A DNA stretch of 64,000 bases. It comes from Desmodesmus armatus. Its lineage: Eukaryota > Chlorophyta > Chlorophyceae > Sphaeropleales > Scenedesmaceae. Below the pieces are notes generated by a model. It worked only from the letters and a program-made list of their open reading frames with translations, did no database searches and had not been told where the DNA came from. The stretch spans positions 124,001 through 188,000 of the forward strand of contig VIIQ02000739.1 in NCBI GenBank assembly GCA_007449985.2, given 5' to 3'. The number at the start of each line of letters is the position of its first letter. Position 1 is the first letter of the stretch. Positions 1 to 12,768 of this stretch are shown here, in pieces. The translations under genes and the position numbers were made by a program.

Positions 1-703
1 GATGTCCTGTGAGATCGGCAGTGGGGGTTTCAACTGTGCCGATCGGACCCTTGAGCAGGGAGAAATTGCCAAACACCACGTCTAGACAACAAAAGCAAAG
101 CTTCTCTGAGACAGACTGCTTGCATGCTCATCAGTTCAAAAGCTCCAGACAGCTCAGCTGTGTGGCCTGTTCACTTCCTGGATGCAACAGTGATACATAG
201 GTTGCACATCTCATGCTTTTCCCAGAACATGTGTACCCAGTCTGCACAGTACCTTCAGTGGTCAAGCTTGATGGTGTGAACATTTCGTGACTGCTGCTTT
301 GGGTGCCGACTCCGACACTATCCTAACTCACAAAATCCATACAATTGAAGCTGCTGAGCATGTCGTCCAGCCCGAACAGAACCATGAAGCTGCCACGGCT
401 CAGGACCAAGGAGGAACTGCTCAAGGTGCGCCATGTTGGAGCATGCATCACTGGGAGCTTCTTAATGGTTGATGGCTGGAGGAACTGTTCCATGACTGAT
501 CATGCAAAAGGGTATCAGACCCCTGCAGGCTTGTGATCCCAGCTGCTGCTGCTACCAGCACCCTGACACAGGACAGCAGTCAGCACGCACATCTGCAAGA
601 AACGCTGCCAAGCCGCTCCTTAGCCACTGACTGGCTCTGGTCTGCTACAACACCACCACAGACCTCCCCTGAGCTATTTGGCAAGCTGCTGCTGGGAGAC
701 GAG
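1..703. other. Upstream region, no supported gene
   Basis: Only short open frames without recognisable protein features are seen. The stretch from about 530 to 703 is Ser/Thr/Pro/Gln coloured and open in one frame, so it may be 5' untranslated or an alternative upstream coding exon of the coiled-coil gene that follows. No promoter motif could be assigned with confidence. Confidence 0.4.
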
Positions 704-3700
704 ATGAGCACAGCCCGCAGCACAGCAGCACCCTCAGCAACACAGCCCAGCAAGTCGCTTAGGCCAGTGCAGTCAGCAGGACGCACATCCATGGGCAGGA
801 CACCCTCGAGGGCTGGCCAGCTGGGTGCTACATATGACACACCCCGAGGGTTTGGTGATGAGCCCATGTCTATCGATCAGGAGCTTGCGATTGAGCTGGA
901 GTCAGTGAAGCGGGAAAGGCAGCAGCTGATGGACTCCATAGCACAGGTCAAGGCAGAAGCAGGTGCGCAGGCCAGTATGTATTCACGCCGCAGCTGGCAG
1001 CTGCACGGTGTCTGAGTGGGGCGGGGTTGATAGAAAGAGACGAAACACCATTTTCATCTCAAGAAGATATGCTGGCTGGACAGGGCTGGAGATTGAAGAT
1101 TGCAGTCTGCGATTGGGCAGATGCACCAGCACCAGCATCTGGTGCAGGACTTGGCAGCACATGCACATGCAGTCTTGGCAGCACGGCTGGCATGATGCAG
1201 GCTTGTCGCACGTGCTGACCCCATGCATCAGTCCATACAGGCAACTACTCAGGGATCATGGCTGACACTCAACAGCTGCACATGCAGGCGTCTAAATGTC
1301 CTGCAGTGCACCAAGGAAGTTTCTGGGCGAGTTGAGCACAAGATGTTGACCAAACTGTACTGAGCCCTCGGTCAAGCTGAGCCCTCTGTCTCCCTCCCGC
1401 CCATCTGCATGACCGTCGGATGTGCAGGCACTGCTGGTGGTGAGGCGCAGCAAGCTGACATCACTCAGCTGTTGAAGGAGCTGGAGCTGAAAAAGGCCAA
1501 GCTCAATGAGCTGCGTGGCGAGAGCAGGAAGGCAGAAGCAGACATTGCCAGGTGCAGGGATGACGACACAGACGCGCAGCGGCTGACACCAGATGGCTGC
1601 GTCGTGGAGAACAACTACATACAGGTCAGTCAAACGGCCTGCTTGCCTCTTGGCGAGGCTCTCCATGCCCAATCAACATGCTGTGGTGCCGCTGTCAAGA
1701 GGACCACTATGTTGCAGCAGACACCCTGCATACCAATGCATAGAGCCTGATCGTGTACTTTGTGCCTGGGTTCCACATGCCTCTCTCCCACCATGGCGTG
1801 CTGTGCTGTGCTGCGTTGCTGTGGTGCTTGCAGGGTCTGCATGATGAGATGGCCCAGGTGGATGAGGACTTGCTTGAGGCTGATGCTAAGAACAGGCTGT
1901 ACCAGCTGCTGGGCGAGCGCACCCGGCAGGAGCATATGGCTCTGGATCAGAAGGTGCGCAGTCTCCATCTGGAATCACAGTATCACAGTCGCCAGCAGCA
2001 GCTGGCGCTTTGTGTGACTGCTGTAGCTTATGTACTACATTGATTGAATGATTGTCATGTGGCGATCTCATGTTTGGGTGTGGGCTAGTGTAGCTTTTGT
2101 ACTACATTGATTGAATGGTTGTCATGTGGCGATCTCGTGGATGGAGTAGTAAGGCCACTACACCAAACATGAGATCGCCATATGACAATCATTCAATCAA
2201 TGTAGTACATCAGCTAGAACTTCTAGTAAGGGCCTTACAAGTGCCAGCAGCAAAACAGCTTGGCGGCTGCCTGGTAGCCCAAGGGCCATAACACTATTGC
2301 TTGCCTGACCATGCAGCAGTAGCTGCCAACATGGTTGGGGTGTCAGCTCAGAGCACAGGGCTTGGTTGGTTGGTGCAGGTGCGTGACAAGCAGGACAGTC
2401 TGCGCGCGTGCATGGAGGACCTGGCAAACCTGACCGACCACTACAACAATGTGCGGGCTGCAAAGGAGCTTGCCCAGAAGGAGCTTATCAAAACCAAGCG
2501 TCAGGTCGAGGAGGCACGGCACGACTGGACGCGCAAGATCCGCGAGCGCCGAGCTGAGGTATGTGGGCCCATAAGCATCATGTGTTGGTGTTATTGTGCT
2601 GTTGTGGCAGTCAAGACCCGCGCCGATCGCACCCTGTGTGGCTTGTGATCATCACATGATCTGATACAGGCGATACTACTACTTCTACTACTACTACTAA
2701 ACTGGGTCAGGGCCACGCCTGACCGCCCTTTCTGGAGCCAAACTACACTACGATACAATACAGCATGTATCGTATGTGCGCGGCGCACCAAACCCTGATT
2801 GTCTGTGCGCAGGTGAATGAGCTGCAGCGTCGTCAGCGCAAGGAGCACGAGAAGGAAGTCAAGCGCCGCGAGAAGCTGCTGGAGAAGGAGAAGAGCGAGC
2901 GTGCTGCGCAAGCCAAGCTGAAGATGGAGGAGGAGGCGTACCACCTGCAGGTGGGACACTCAGTCAAGGCGCTTGTGCATGGAAAGGTTGCACTAGGCAC
3001 AACTGAGGAAATTAATCGTCACAGGGGGGCGCATCATGGTGTGTGCAGCAGAGTATAGATTGGTCCTGATGGTGCACGTGCTGGCATGCTGTCTTCCTGC
3101 CTGCTGTCAGGTTGCTGCCCTGGCTCCTAAGATAGAGGCCATGGAGGCAAGCTGGAACAGACTCAGGGCCATATCTGGAGCAGAGACACCCGAGCAAGTC
3201 ATTGAGTACTGGCAGGGTGAGTGAAGGCCTGCGCTCCTTGTGCTGGTCTGTGCGCACGGTGCCATGTTGTTTGCTGTGAATGCACAGTGTTGGAGAGGCA
3301 GCTGACGGATCAGGGCACCGTGCAGTAATCAAGTTGTACACACGTGTCCATCTCAGAAGGTCCCTGTCATTTACACAGCAGCCTGCTGATCACCGAGCCA
3401 TCCTCCTGCGCTGCTCTTATGATGACCCGCAGGCCTGCAGGCAAAGGAGGCCCGCATGCGTGACCTGGTGTCCCTGGCAGAGAAGCGTGAGGCCGCCTGC
3501 AAGGACGAGATCAGCAACCTGCTGGCCAGCCGCAGCACAATGTTTGAGTCCAGGCCCTCTTCTTCGCAGACCTCAAAGGCCGCAGCGGCGGCGGCGGCAG
3601 CAGCACCCGCACCAGCAGCAGCGGAGGCAGCAGAGGGCGAGGATCAGGAGCAGCAGGAGCTGCAGGATGAGGAGTATGAGGAGACAGCTGAGGCTGCGGC

Positions 3701-6700
3701 AGCAAAGATCGAGGAGGCTGAGAGGCGAATGGATGCCGCGCAGGTGAGACGGCCAACACTACTGCATCCTGCATACAGCAGCTGCTTCTGAGTCAGTGGA
3801 AGGTGCTCTCGTGACTGTTAATATTGCTGCGTTAGCAGGAAGTCTTCTGATGTTGGTCGCAACTTGAGGCGGCCTCTTTGGCCGGTGCAGTGGCTCCAGT
3901 GAGCCCTTGAGAAGGTCGCTGCCTGGCTTACTGAGCCTGGCAGCTGACCAAAACCTGTTATATGATGTCTGCCTGCAGGGTCAGTTCAACAAGCTGCGGG
4001 GTATCTGTGTGGCAGCAGAGCAAGGCATGCGCTCACTTGTGCAGCGCCTTAGCCTGGCTCTTGAGGCACCACTGACTGTGGGCCCCTCAGCACAGCTGGC
4101 TTTGCATGAGGCCCCTGTCGGCCAGTCGAGCGCTGGCCAGCAGGCAGGGGGGCCAGGCTCCCGGCTGACCTCTGCAGGTAAGGCTGGTTGGCATGTGGCA
4201 TCTTACAGCATACTGAGTGTGTGTCGCAAACACACTCCTGTGTGTTCTGAGTGTGACTTTGTGCAGACTGCCCTCACGTGATGTTTGTATCCTTCCATGG
4301 CTGGCTACGGATCCTCAGGGAAGCCGCTGATGCACGTTGTTTGCCATTGTCCGCAGGTGGTCTCAGCAGCATGAGTGGCAGCCATGGTGACGGCATGCGG
4401 CGCAGCGCTGCAGGCAGCACGCACAGCGCACAGCACCACCGCAGGCCCAGCAGAGACCATGGCATGGAAGCCATTGCACAGCAGGCAGCGCTGGCTTCCA
4501 AGGCGCAAAGGTGGGACATCTGTTCCACGCGGTTGGGGTGGGAGAGGGGTGCCCTGTCACATGATTTCTTCTGCGCAGCCTGCATGTGTTTAGCATCGCT
4601 GCTTTCACTGCAAAGTTGTGCAGCAGGTGACATGTGCGGCTATCATGTGTGCCGCTGTGAGTGGTCTTGAGCTTCACAGCTACAGGTGTGACTTTGATTT
4701 GATGTAATTTAAGTGGTGCTACTGTGGGCAAGAGGATCCAGTGAGTGTGCTTTTGAGGATATATCTGCTGTCTGTGGTGTCATGCAGGTTGAACTCTAGC
4801 CGTGCACGTGGCCACCCAGACAGTGCAGGCTCAGCTGGCGCAGGCGGGCTGGCGCTCGTCCCGGAGGACTCCGCAGGCAACCGTCAGCGCGGCTCGCAGG
4901 ACAGCGGCATCGCTGCCAGCAGCAGCCGCCCAGTGCTGCCGTCCCGCGGCCGCAACACCATCGACGACGACAGCTTCTTTGAGGGCCTGCCCCAGCTGCT
5001 GACAGATGTCACGGACAAGCTGGAGAAGCTGATGTCCTCAGGTCAGGGCCTTGACCTGTCCGCCATCGCAGCTGCGGCAGCACAGGCTGGCGTGATCGGC
5101 AGCAGCTACAGCAGCGCAGCCAGCACGGCCCGCAGGCGCAGCGCTGGCAGCGCGGACAGCACACCCCGGGGTGCGGCGATCAGGTCGATGCATGCCGGCC
5201 TGCTGCCCATGGCGGCTGAGAACCTCAGGGCCAGCAGCGACTCTGCCAGGGCAGCAGCGGAAGCTGCCAGGGCCAGCCAGGCCAGCAACGCGGATGGCGC
5301 ATCCAGCAGGGCGTCTGCAGCAGATGCTGGGGCTAGGGCATCTCAGGCCACAGAGGCAGCGGCTTCTGAACCAGCAGCAGCAGCCAGTGAGGGAGATCCT
5401 GCGGCTGCTGGGACAGATGCTGCGGCGGCGGCAGTGGCTGAGGGTGACGCCTCTGGTGAGGCACCTGCCCCTGCTGCTGCTGAGGAGGGGGCAGATCCTG
5501 CTGCAGCAGCTGAGGCAGCAGCAGTGACAGAGGCAGCGCCCCCAGCAGCAGAAGGTGACAAGGGGGAGGCGGCAGCGGCTGAGGACGCTACCGGCACACG
5601 GCCTGCAACAGCAGAAGCAGGCCACACAGCAGGGGATGATGCAGGGCAGGGTGCGGCTGCAGCAGCAGTGGACGCAGACGCCAGCCAGCAGGAGCCTGCT
5701 GCAGCCGACACCAAGCCAGCAGCACCTGCTGCTGTGGACTCTGGGGCAGCGGCGCCTGCAGCAGCTACACCCGCAAGTGCAGCAGCCACACCCAGCAGCT
5801 TCATTGCTACTCAGTCGCCTGCTGTCACAGCAGCAAGGTCCAGCGCTGCCAGCAGCATCCTGCTGAATGAGAAGGCACTGCTCAAGGGCTTGCACAGGTG
5901 CGCAGGCGAGGATGGGGTGCTACAGTTCGTCTTATTGTCCTGAACAATGCAACGACATCAAAGACCAGTTGTTTGTTACAGCTACACACAAAACAGCTTG
6001 GAGTGCTGAGGTCATGTCATGACTGCAGCTTCACTTGAATATGCAACATGGCATCAGCTGGCCTGTGAATGACAACACGTGCCTATCAGTCCCAGCTTCA
6101 TGCGACAAGGCTTGTCCGACTACGGTAGTGCGCCAGCCTGCCAATGGTTGGCAAGTAGATATCCTGCATGCCCACAAATTTTGCACTGTTGTCGTGGTGT
6201 CATTGCTGCCCTCAGGCGTACCTGGGTCGGTGCGCCCTGGATGGATGCTGTGAGTGACAACCCCCTGGACATGAACCTGGTGCCATCCATGAAGCGGAAG
6301 AAGGGCAAGAAGAAGGACGCAGCAGCAGGTGAGCAATGGGTGTGATAACCACACAACTGGGGAGCAGGAGTACTGATTTGAACAATGACCAGACGTGCTG
6401 GCCGTCGAATAGCACATACGAGGCTGCAGCCACACATGTGCCTGAGGCCACGTCCATCGAGGATTGGGCATTTGGAGACAGTGTGATGCCATGCCAGCTT
6501 TATGTCACGGCACTGTCCTGACATTTGGCAAAAGCTGCCAGCTGATAGAAGGCTGGTGGTGTTTGTGAATGGGGTCCAGGAAGTTGAAAGGTGCTGCACT
6601 GTGTCTGTCATGCAGGTCCTGACCTGAACCGCATCCTGGGCTACATCCCACCTGGGGACGTGCCTGCTGAGAGCGAGAGCGATGGAGACGCTGACGGGCT

Positions 6701-6830
6701 GGGGGAGGCAGGTGCTGGTGCAGACGGCGTGGTGGACAGGGAGTACATCAAGATGCGTGCGGCAAAGATCACAGCACGGCACAACGCCAAGGCAGCGGCG
6801 GCTGCAGCAGCACAGTCGCAAGGCCGGTGA
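704..6830 (+). CDS. Ciliary coiled-coil protein, outer dynein arm docking-complex type
   Basis: Twelve exons join without any phase conflict: 704-962, 1428-1624, 1834-2013, 2379-2558, 2813-2950, 3111-3216, 3433-3743, 3979-4177, 4357-4510, 4788-5897, 6216-6328, 6616-6830 (3162 bp, 1053 aa). All introns are GT-AG. Residues about 55-430 are long heptad-rich coiled coil (for example ELKKAKLNELRGE, KEVKRREKLLEKEKSE). They contain the segment LRAISGAETPEQVIEYW, which resembles the conserved segment of the ODA docking-complex / CCDC114-CCDC151 family, and the C terminus has a short DREYIKMRAAKI block of the same flavour. The family docks outer dynein arms to axonemal doublets. A 1.1 kb exon inserts about 250 residues of Ala/Glu/Ser-rich low complexity (residues about 670-940), unusual for the family. 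The start is the first ATG of the open chain, but an upstream exon cannot be excluded. The coiled-coil assignment is firm; the docking-complex subfamily is an inference. Confidence 0.7.
2024..2216. mobile_element. MITE-like hairpin element in an intron
   Basis: The left arm (2024-2079) is the near-perfect reverse complement of the right arm (about 2160-2216). Both start TAGCT and share the core ACTACATTGATTGAATG and a GGCGATCTCATGTTTGG block, with about two mismatches over 53 bp. A third, direct copy of the arm (about 2090-2140) lies between them. The element sits wholly inside the intron between exons 3 and 4 of the coiled-coil gene. No transposase is encoded. Target-site duplication is not obvious. 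Confidence 0.75.
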
Positions 6831-7328
6831 TACATCAGCGCTGCCTTGCACGCTGTCGGGATGGAATGCTCTGTACTGCTTTAGCGCATGCCTAGGGTTT
6901 TGGCACGAGATTGTGTGGCAGTGTGTGTTGGCTTCCTGGCTCCTGGTTGTTGGTGGACTGCTTTGTACTCAATCTTGAAACATTGCAAGGGGAACCCTCA
7001 AGCTGTCAAATGGGCACTGGGCGTTGATTGTGACTTGCAGTGCCGCCAAGAGTGTTTTTGTGTGACAATCTGGGAAAAGCCTTGAGCCAAGTACATATGA
7101 ATGTGCAACACAAGCTGCACAGCATGCACACGCATGTATCGGTTGCATTGAATGCATCCTCTGAGCCCCTGGTGCCAAACCATGTTGCAGGCACCAACTT
7201 CCTCATTCCTCTGCATCTTCGATACGATAGCCTTTTTCCAAATGGAACACAACAATCACAAGAACAAGTGCCGCACTGCTTGACACACGCTGACCACATT
7301 ATCAGCTGCCATGCTGCTGACCACATTA
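6831..7328. other. Intergenic region between convergent genes
   Basis: About 500 bases lie between the stop of the coiled-coil gene (+) and the stop of the next gene (-). It must hold both 3' untranslated regions. No TGTAA polyadenylation signal of the green-algal type was seen. Confidence 0.4.
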
Positions 7329-7342
7329 TCAGCTGCCATGCT
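7289..7342. repeat. Two-copy 27-bp tandem repeat over a stop codon
   Basis: The 27-base unit beginning GCTGACCACATTATC occurs twice head to tail (7289-7315, 7316-7342). The stop codon of the minus-strand gene lies in it, so the second copy falls in the 3' untranslated region. Confidence 0.8.
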
Positions 7343-10300
7343 GCTTCAGGCACTGGTCAATGCCAGTCGCAGCTGCCAGCAGCTGCTTCGCAACACTCAG
7401 GTCAGGAACGACAGACCCGGGACCAGCAGTGCCGTCAGCACCCACACCATCTGACAGCCACTGCCGTGCCAGCCAAGACAGGTGCATGCTGCTTGACGGC
7501 TGCTGCTGCTGCTGCATCTTATGTTGCAGTGTGAGGTTAACCACCTCCAATGCGGCTGCACACAACGCATTGCTGCAGTCAAGCAGGTGGCACAGAGCCG
7601 CCTTGGACGCTCTCGCCTTACAGGTCCCACTACCAACACCAGGCTGCAAACACTGTCCTGCGGTCGAAGTTGGCAGCCCTGCCAAGCCGGCGCTGTTGCC
7701 ATCAGTGCCGACTGCAAGTGCTGCTGCAGATGGTGCTGCATCATCTGCAACCACTACCCCCCAGCTGGCAGCAGCCAGGCACAGGTCGACTAGCTCCTGT
7801 GTAGAGCACTGCAGCAGCAGTCTGCGCTGCTGCAGAACTGCACACGGCAGGTCCTCAGCAAACAGTGCTGGACTGACCCAGCTCTGACTGTGCTGCAAGC
7901 TGCTGGGAGCCACTGCTGCTGCTGACTGCAGGCATGTCTGCTGCTGCTCCTGCTGCTGCGGCTCGTACCTGTCAGGGTGTGCTGGTGGGAGCTGTTTCTG
8001 AGGACAGAGGCTGGCTTTCCAGCTGTCCAGCAGGCAGGCAACCAACCCTAGTGGTGGTGGCGGCTGCAAGGAGCGGCCATTGCCTGCTGCTGTGGTGACG
8101 GCTGACAGCAACTGATCTAGCAGAGCAGCTTGCCTGGGAAAACAGCAGGTGTAGCAGCAAAACGAAAGCAAAAAGTATCAGAAACCTCAAATGTCTATGC
8201 AGTATGCAGCTCATGCTGAACAACACACTATAGAGCATTGCATGCCGGCCTCCGTGTCATTGGCAGCAGGAATGGGACTCAGGTGTCAAAGAAAGGGGTA
8301 ATCAAGCAATAACTGTACTGTAATCAAGCAATAAGCAACCATTTTGACTGTGTGCCTTGTGCGATGTGGCACCTACAGGTCAACAGCTGACACAGGGTGC
8401 AGGCCGTGACACCGAGGTTGATCCAGCACAGCACAGCACAGCATACCAGCAGCAGCTGCATACCTGTCAGTCTCAACAGGTTGATGCACCCAAGCAATGA
8501 AAGCAGCACCTGCTGCAGCAAGTTGAGCAGCCTCCAGCTCGTGAGACTGCTGCTGCAGCTCTTGCGCTGGCATCTGCAGGAGCTGCTGCAGCAGCTGCGG
8601 CGCTCGGCTCAAGCCCGCATGCTGCTGCTGTTCCCGCCGTTGCGGCTGCTGCGTGTGCTGATCACGCTGCAGCAGTAGGTAAAGTAGGCTGCTTGATACC
8701 AGCAGGCTGCAAGCAAACTGGTACCAGCAGTGGTGCTGCATCACCAGGCCCCATGCAAGCAGCACCTGCAGGCACAGCCAGCACCAACATCACTGGGCAT
8801 TGATGCATCAGCTGGTGCAGACAGCAGGGCTTGGAAAACCACATGGGAGCTGTTGGAACAGGTTCATGCCCTATCAAACTGGGCAACACATTGGTGCTGT
8901 GGCTGCATGTGGTGGAGGCAAGTGAAGTCGCTTGTAGTGACTGCATGTGCTGATTGAACTGTAGTGCTGCCAGTGGGACCTAATGACCTGCTGCAGAGCA
9001 CTGGGCCATCTGGTCCTGATCTGGTGATGCATTACTGCTTGGCTTGTTGTGTTTGTGCGCGCTGCAAAATCTGAACCATGTTCTTGCAGGCTGTCACTTC
9101 CTTGGCTGCAAGCTTGGACCGAGTCACATGCACATACATGCACACGCCTCTCACCTGGGCTCTGTCGTGCACTGCAACACCCTGTTGGCTGCTGCCACTC
9201 TCAGCTGATGCCACCTGTAAAGATGCCGGCTGCCCCCACTCCTGCGCACTTGGCCATGCAAGCAGCGCATCACTGCACCAAGGATCTTCTTGAACCTGGC
9301 CAGCATTGCTGACGGCCCCTGGTGTCCCCCAGCCCCTGGTGTCCTGCTGCCCCGTCGGCTGCTCCTGCTGCTGCTGGTGATGGTGGTGATAATGCTCCTG
9401 CAAAGCTAGTCCGGGCAGCTGCTGCAACAGCTGCAGGAGGCCCAGCACAGAAGGCTCCTCAACTAGCAGTAACACCAGCTGCTGCTGCCACTCTTGCGGG
9501 CACAGCAGCTGCAGAGACCCAGCCTGTGCTGCAGTGGGTTCTGACGCATACATCGCATCAGCAGGTGCTGAAGAACTCACGGCATCCAAAGCATGCCTGT
9601 CCACTGGTGGCGGTGTTGCTGCTAGCTGCTGCCAAGCTGGCCTGCAGGTGCTGCTCAGGAGCTGCCATAGTCTGGTGTGACCTGAGGCCTCGAGCCAGCT
9701 GAGAAGGGTAGAGGAGGCCTGCAGCACGCAGCAGCAACATACATGTGATAGTCCGTTGACCTTTGGGTTGAAAGTGTGAACGCCTACATCTTCTGAGTGA
9801 GCAACATGGCAGCCAGCCCTGGAGCAAGCACCTGGCCAGCACCTGAAAACAACCCCAAGCATGCATCGTACCGTATGGTGTAGAGAACTGCACAGCTGAC
9901 CAGTACTGCTGACTTGTACTGGCACTCAAACAACGCTGACAGTGGGGGTACCAGGGGAATAAACCGCAAATCCCATGTGTGCTATTGAGCCTGATAAAAC
10001 AAGGCCCAATACCATCCAAATCCATGTGACACACCAATGTGACAGTCCCTTACCCTCAAAAGCAGCACAGGGTGTTGGGCCAGCATTGCAGATAAGCTCT
10101 GCATCCACGGGCATGAAGCGGCCAGCAAGCTCTGCATGTTCTGCATCCCGCATGCAGAACCGCTCGCGCTTGTCCTGTTGCTATCAGCCGCCGCCACCGC
10201 CGCAGCAGCGGACACTCTGCTGGCCTGAGGGAGAACAATATCAGGTTGCCCTGTCAGGTGTGACTGGGGCCCAGGGTGCTGTACATCTGCTGCTGCTGCT

Positions 10301-12238
10301 GCTGCTGCTGGTGGTGATGTTGGTGGAGATGGCAACAGGGGCTTCAGCACTGCTGCAGCTGCTGCTTCAAGGAAGCGGTCAAGCAGCTGCGGCTGCAGCA
10401 GGAGGGCCTGCTGCAAGCTGTGGGGAGGCAGCTGCTCTGCACAAGCAAGGGCAGCGTCACACCGGAGACCTTACAGTTATACATCATTCACAAGGACATA
10501 CTTGCCCGCATACTTCAAACCTGCAAGTATGTATAGGGTGCTAGGCTGTTGCTACAGCAAGCATGGAATGGAATGGCATGGCTTTGGATGTTGTTTGTGG
10601 CTTGGTAACATGCTTGCTGGGGTGCCAGCGTGAGAGTATTCTGTTTTTGAGGGGAGGGGGGGGGTCAAATAACACACTGCTGCAGAACCCTAGCACTGTC
10701 TTGCGGTCAAGAAAAAACTGCTGCAAAACCCTTGCACTGTCCACTGTGGCAGTGACGGCCGCCAGCATAGTCTCTTCCCTGCTGCAGCTGGTTCGCCAGT
10801 GCAGAAAAGCAGAACGCATCCGTCGTGCAGGGGGGGAAAAGCAAGCAGTCATGACCCTGGCACCAAAGCCAACAGCCTCACCTAACTCCTGAAAAGAGAA
10901 CAGCTGCAGAGCTTCCAAGGCTGCTCTGCGCCATTCCTCCTCCTGCTGCTGCTGCTGGGACGAAGCTGGCACAGCCTGACTTCCTGCAAGTTGCAGCAGG
11001 GTACTCGGCACATGCTGCTGCCTGGCCACGTTGTATGGAGTAAGCGCTGCGCCATCATCATGAGGAGCTGTTGCTGCAGTGCCCCTCGAGTCTCCTGCTG
11101 CAAGCTGCAGCAGCTTCTGCAGGACTGCTGTGCTGGTGCTGGTGCAACCGGCCTGAATAGTGGCAGAGGTGGCATGGCAGCAATCAGACGGCAGCAATAC
11201 GATGGCAACAGCTTGCGTGCGAGCAGTGGCATGGCAGCAATTGCATGCGCAGTCTCGCCTGGCAGAGGCTGAGCAAGAATATGCAACTCTTGAGGAGGGC
11301 TAGAGTCCTGGACAGCGTCTGGGCCAGGTGTAGCGTGGCAACACGCTGCTCACTGGACTGGCGTACCAACCTGAGCAGGTGCAGGCGCTGTTGTCCTTGC
11401 AGGCTGCTGCTGCTGCTGCTGCTGCTCTGATGGTGGTTGCAACGCTAGCAAGGACAGCTGAGAGGTGTTGCCTCTCTGAGCCAGCAGCCGCTGCAGCTGC
11501 TCATTGGTTGCTTGCAGGCCTGCCTGTGATAAGGTCGACATGCATGTGACAGCAGCAGTAGGGGGCGATGCATGGATGTGACCTCCGGTACATGTCGACA
11601 CTGCTGTTCACACAGGTGGCATGCTTGAGGTAGGGACTGTGAGTGTCTGCTGAGTAGGCATGTTGCCAGAGCAGTGCTGCTATCAGCAGGTGCAGGTGAT
11701 GGAGGAAGGTGCATGTAGAGTTTCCGCCCTGCCAGCAACACGCAAATCAATTCTGCAGCACTCGCAGACATGCATGGCTGGGTTACAGGCTGCACACAAC
11801 ACACAAATGATATGACGCACTACACTGATACACACGCATGCCATCGTGCATTGGTGTGTGTGGCAGCACTCACCTGTACCTCCTGAACAAACTTGCTTGC
11901 GCTGTCAGGGGCTGCTGCACGCGGTCGTGTGCGGGCTGGTGAGCTCGCTATACCCTGCTCCTGCTGCTGCTGCTGCAGCTGCTGCTGCTGCTGGTGGTGA
12001 TGCTCGTGTATGGCTGCTATGGAGGCTGCAAGTTGCTCCAACAGGCCCTGCACATTGCTGCTACTGCTTTTGGCACCTGGAAGCTCTGTGTTGTTCTGCG
12101 AAGCATTGGCTGTGACAACTGCATGTAACGACATGGCATAGCAGCTGTGAAGGGGGGATTTGAGCAGGGTGGGGACATGGGGTGATGCTGGTGGTACGTA
12201 CCTAGTGCTGCACTGGACAGCTGCTGCAGCAGGCTCAT
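7329..12238 (-). CDS. Large Gln/Ala/Leu-rich protein of unknown function
   Basis: A minus-strand multi-exon gene. Supported 5' exons are 12238-12202 (starting MSLLQQLSSAAL), 12118-11874 and one from about 11793. The first two junctions are in phase and use good GT-AG sites. Further coding blocks are at about 11530-11360, 11290-10680, 10420-10060, 9740-9150, 8650-8460 and 8130-7329. The last block ends KQHGS-stop. The protein is mostly predicted helix, with Gln runs, His runs (HEHHHQQ) and repeated Leu/Trp-containing helices such as LLSWLEASGHTRLWQLL. No signal peptide, membrane span or catalytic motif was found, and I do not recognise the family. Helical arrays of this composition occur in algal organelle RNA-binding proteins, but no OPR or RAP signature is clear. 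It is divergent from the aldo/keto reductase across about 530 bp. Internal exon edges are approximate. Confidence 0.55.
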
Positions 12239-12768
12239 GATGAACACTCGTCACCATATGTACCACCACTGCATCAAAACTCTATAAGCTGAGATGCTGT
12301 ATGACCCAAGGATACGGCGCTGAGCTGAGTGAGATCAGGGGGGGGGGCCCTCTTCAGACGTGTGACCAGCACAAGGCATTTAGGCATAGCTATTGATCAA
12401 ATAAACGAGTTTGTTTATCAAGTGCGACCACTTTGACCATCAGGAAAGCAAGAAAGGAGGCAGGTCGAAAGTCCAAGGTGATCCGAGCTGTCCTGTTCCA
12501 CTTTGCCGTTCCGAACGCAGCCCTGGAAAGTGGCTGTAAGAAATTCTTGGCTTGCATTGGGATTACTTGCTGAAACTGTTTGTGGGCGTTGCCGCGGTTA
12601 CGTTACCATTATCAGTTCGTAACCAACCGCGCGAACGGCACAGCCAAGCAACGTCTTCATTGAGTTGGTGTTTCATTGCGTCTGATATTGGGTTGCGCTG
12701 CTGCCAGTGTCCTTCCCTCTCACCATCCTCTGGTACCTTCAGCAGCGCCAACCACATACATCAGCACT
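12239..12768. promoter_or_regulatory. Shared intergenic region of two divergent genes
   Basis: This 530-bp gap separates the starts of a minus- and a plus-strand gene and must contain both promoters. It holds a near-palindrome at about 12390-12420 (TTGATCAAATAAAC, four bases, then TTGTTTATCAA). It also holds an inverted pair at about 12592-12636 (GCGGTTACG with CGTAACCAACCGC). A run of ten G lies near 12338. The regulatory role is inferred from position only. Confidence 0.4.

Noticed and set aside
5038..5895. Long minus-strand open frame of Cys/Ser/Arg-rich composition
   Set aside because: It is the antisense shadow of the Ala/Glu-rich exon of the coiled-coil gene; CAG-rich coding DNA leaves several frames open.
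9032..9925. Treating this block as a separate single-exon gene
   Set aside because: It matches in strand and composition the surrounding exons of the 7329-12238 gene and lacks its own convincing start context.
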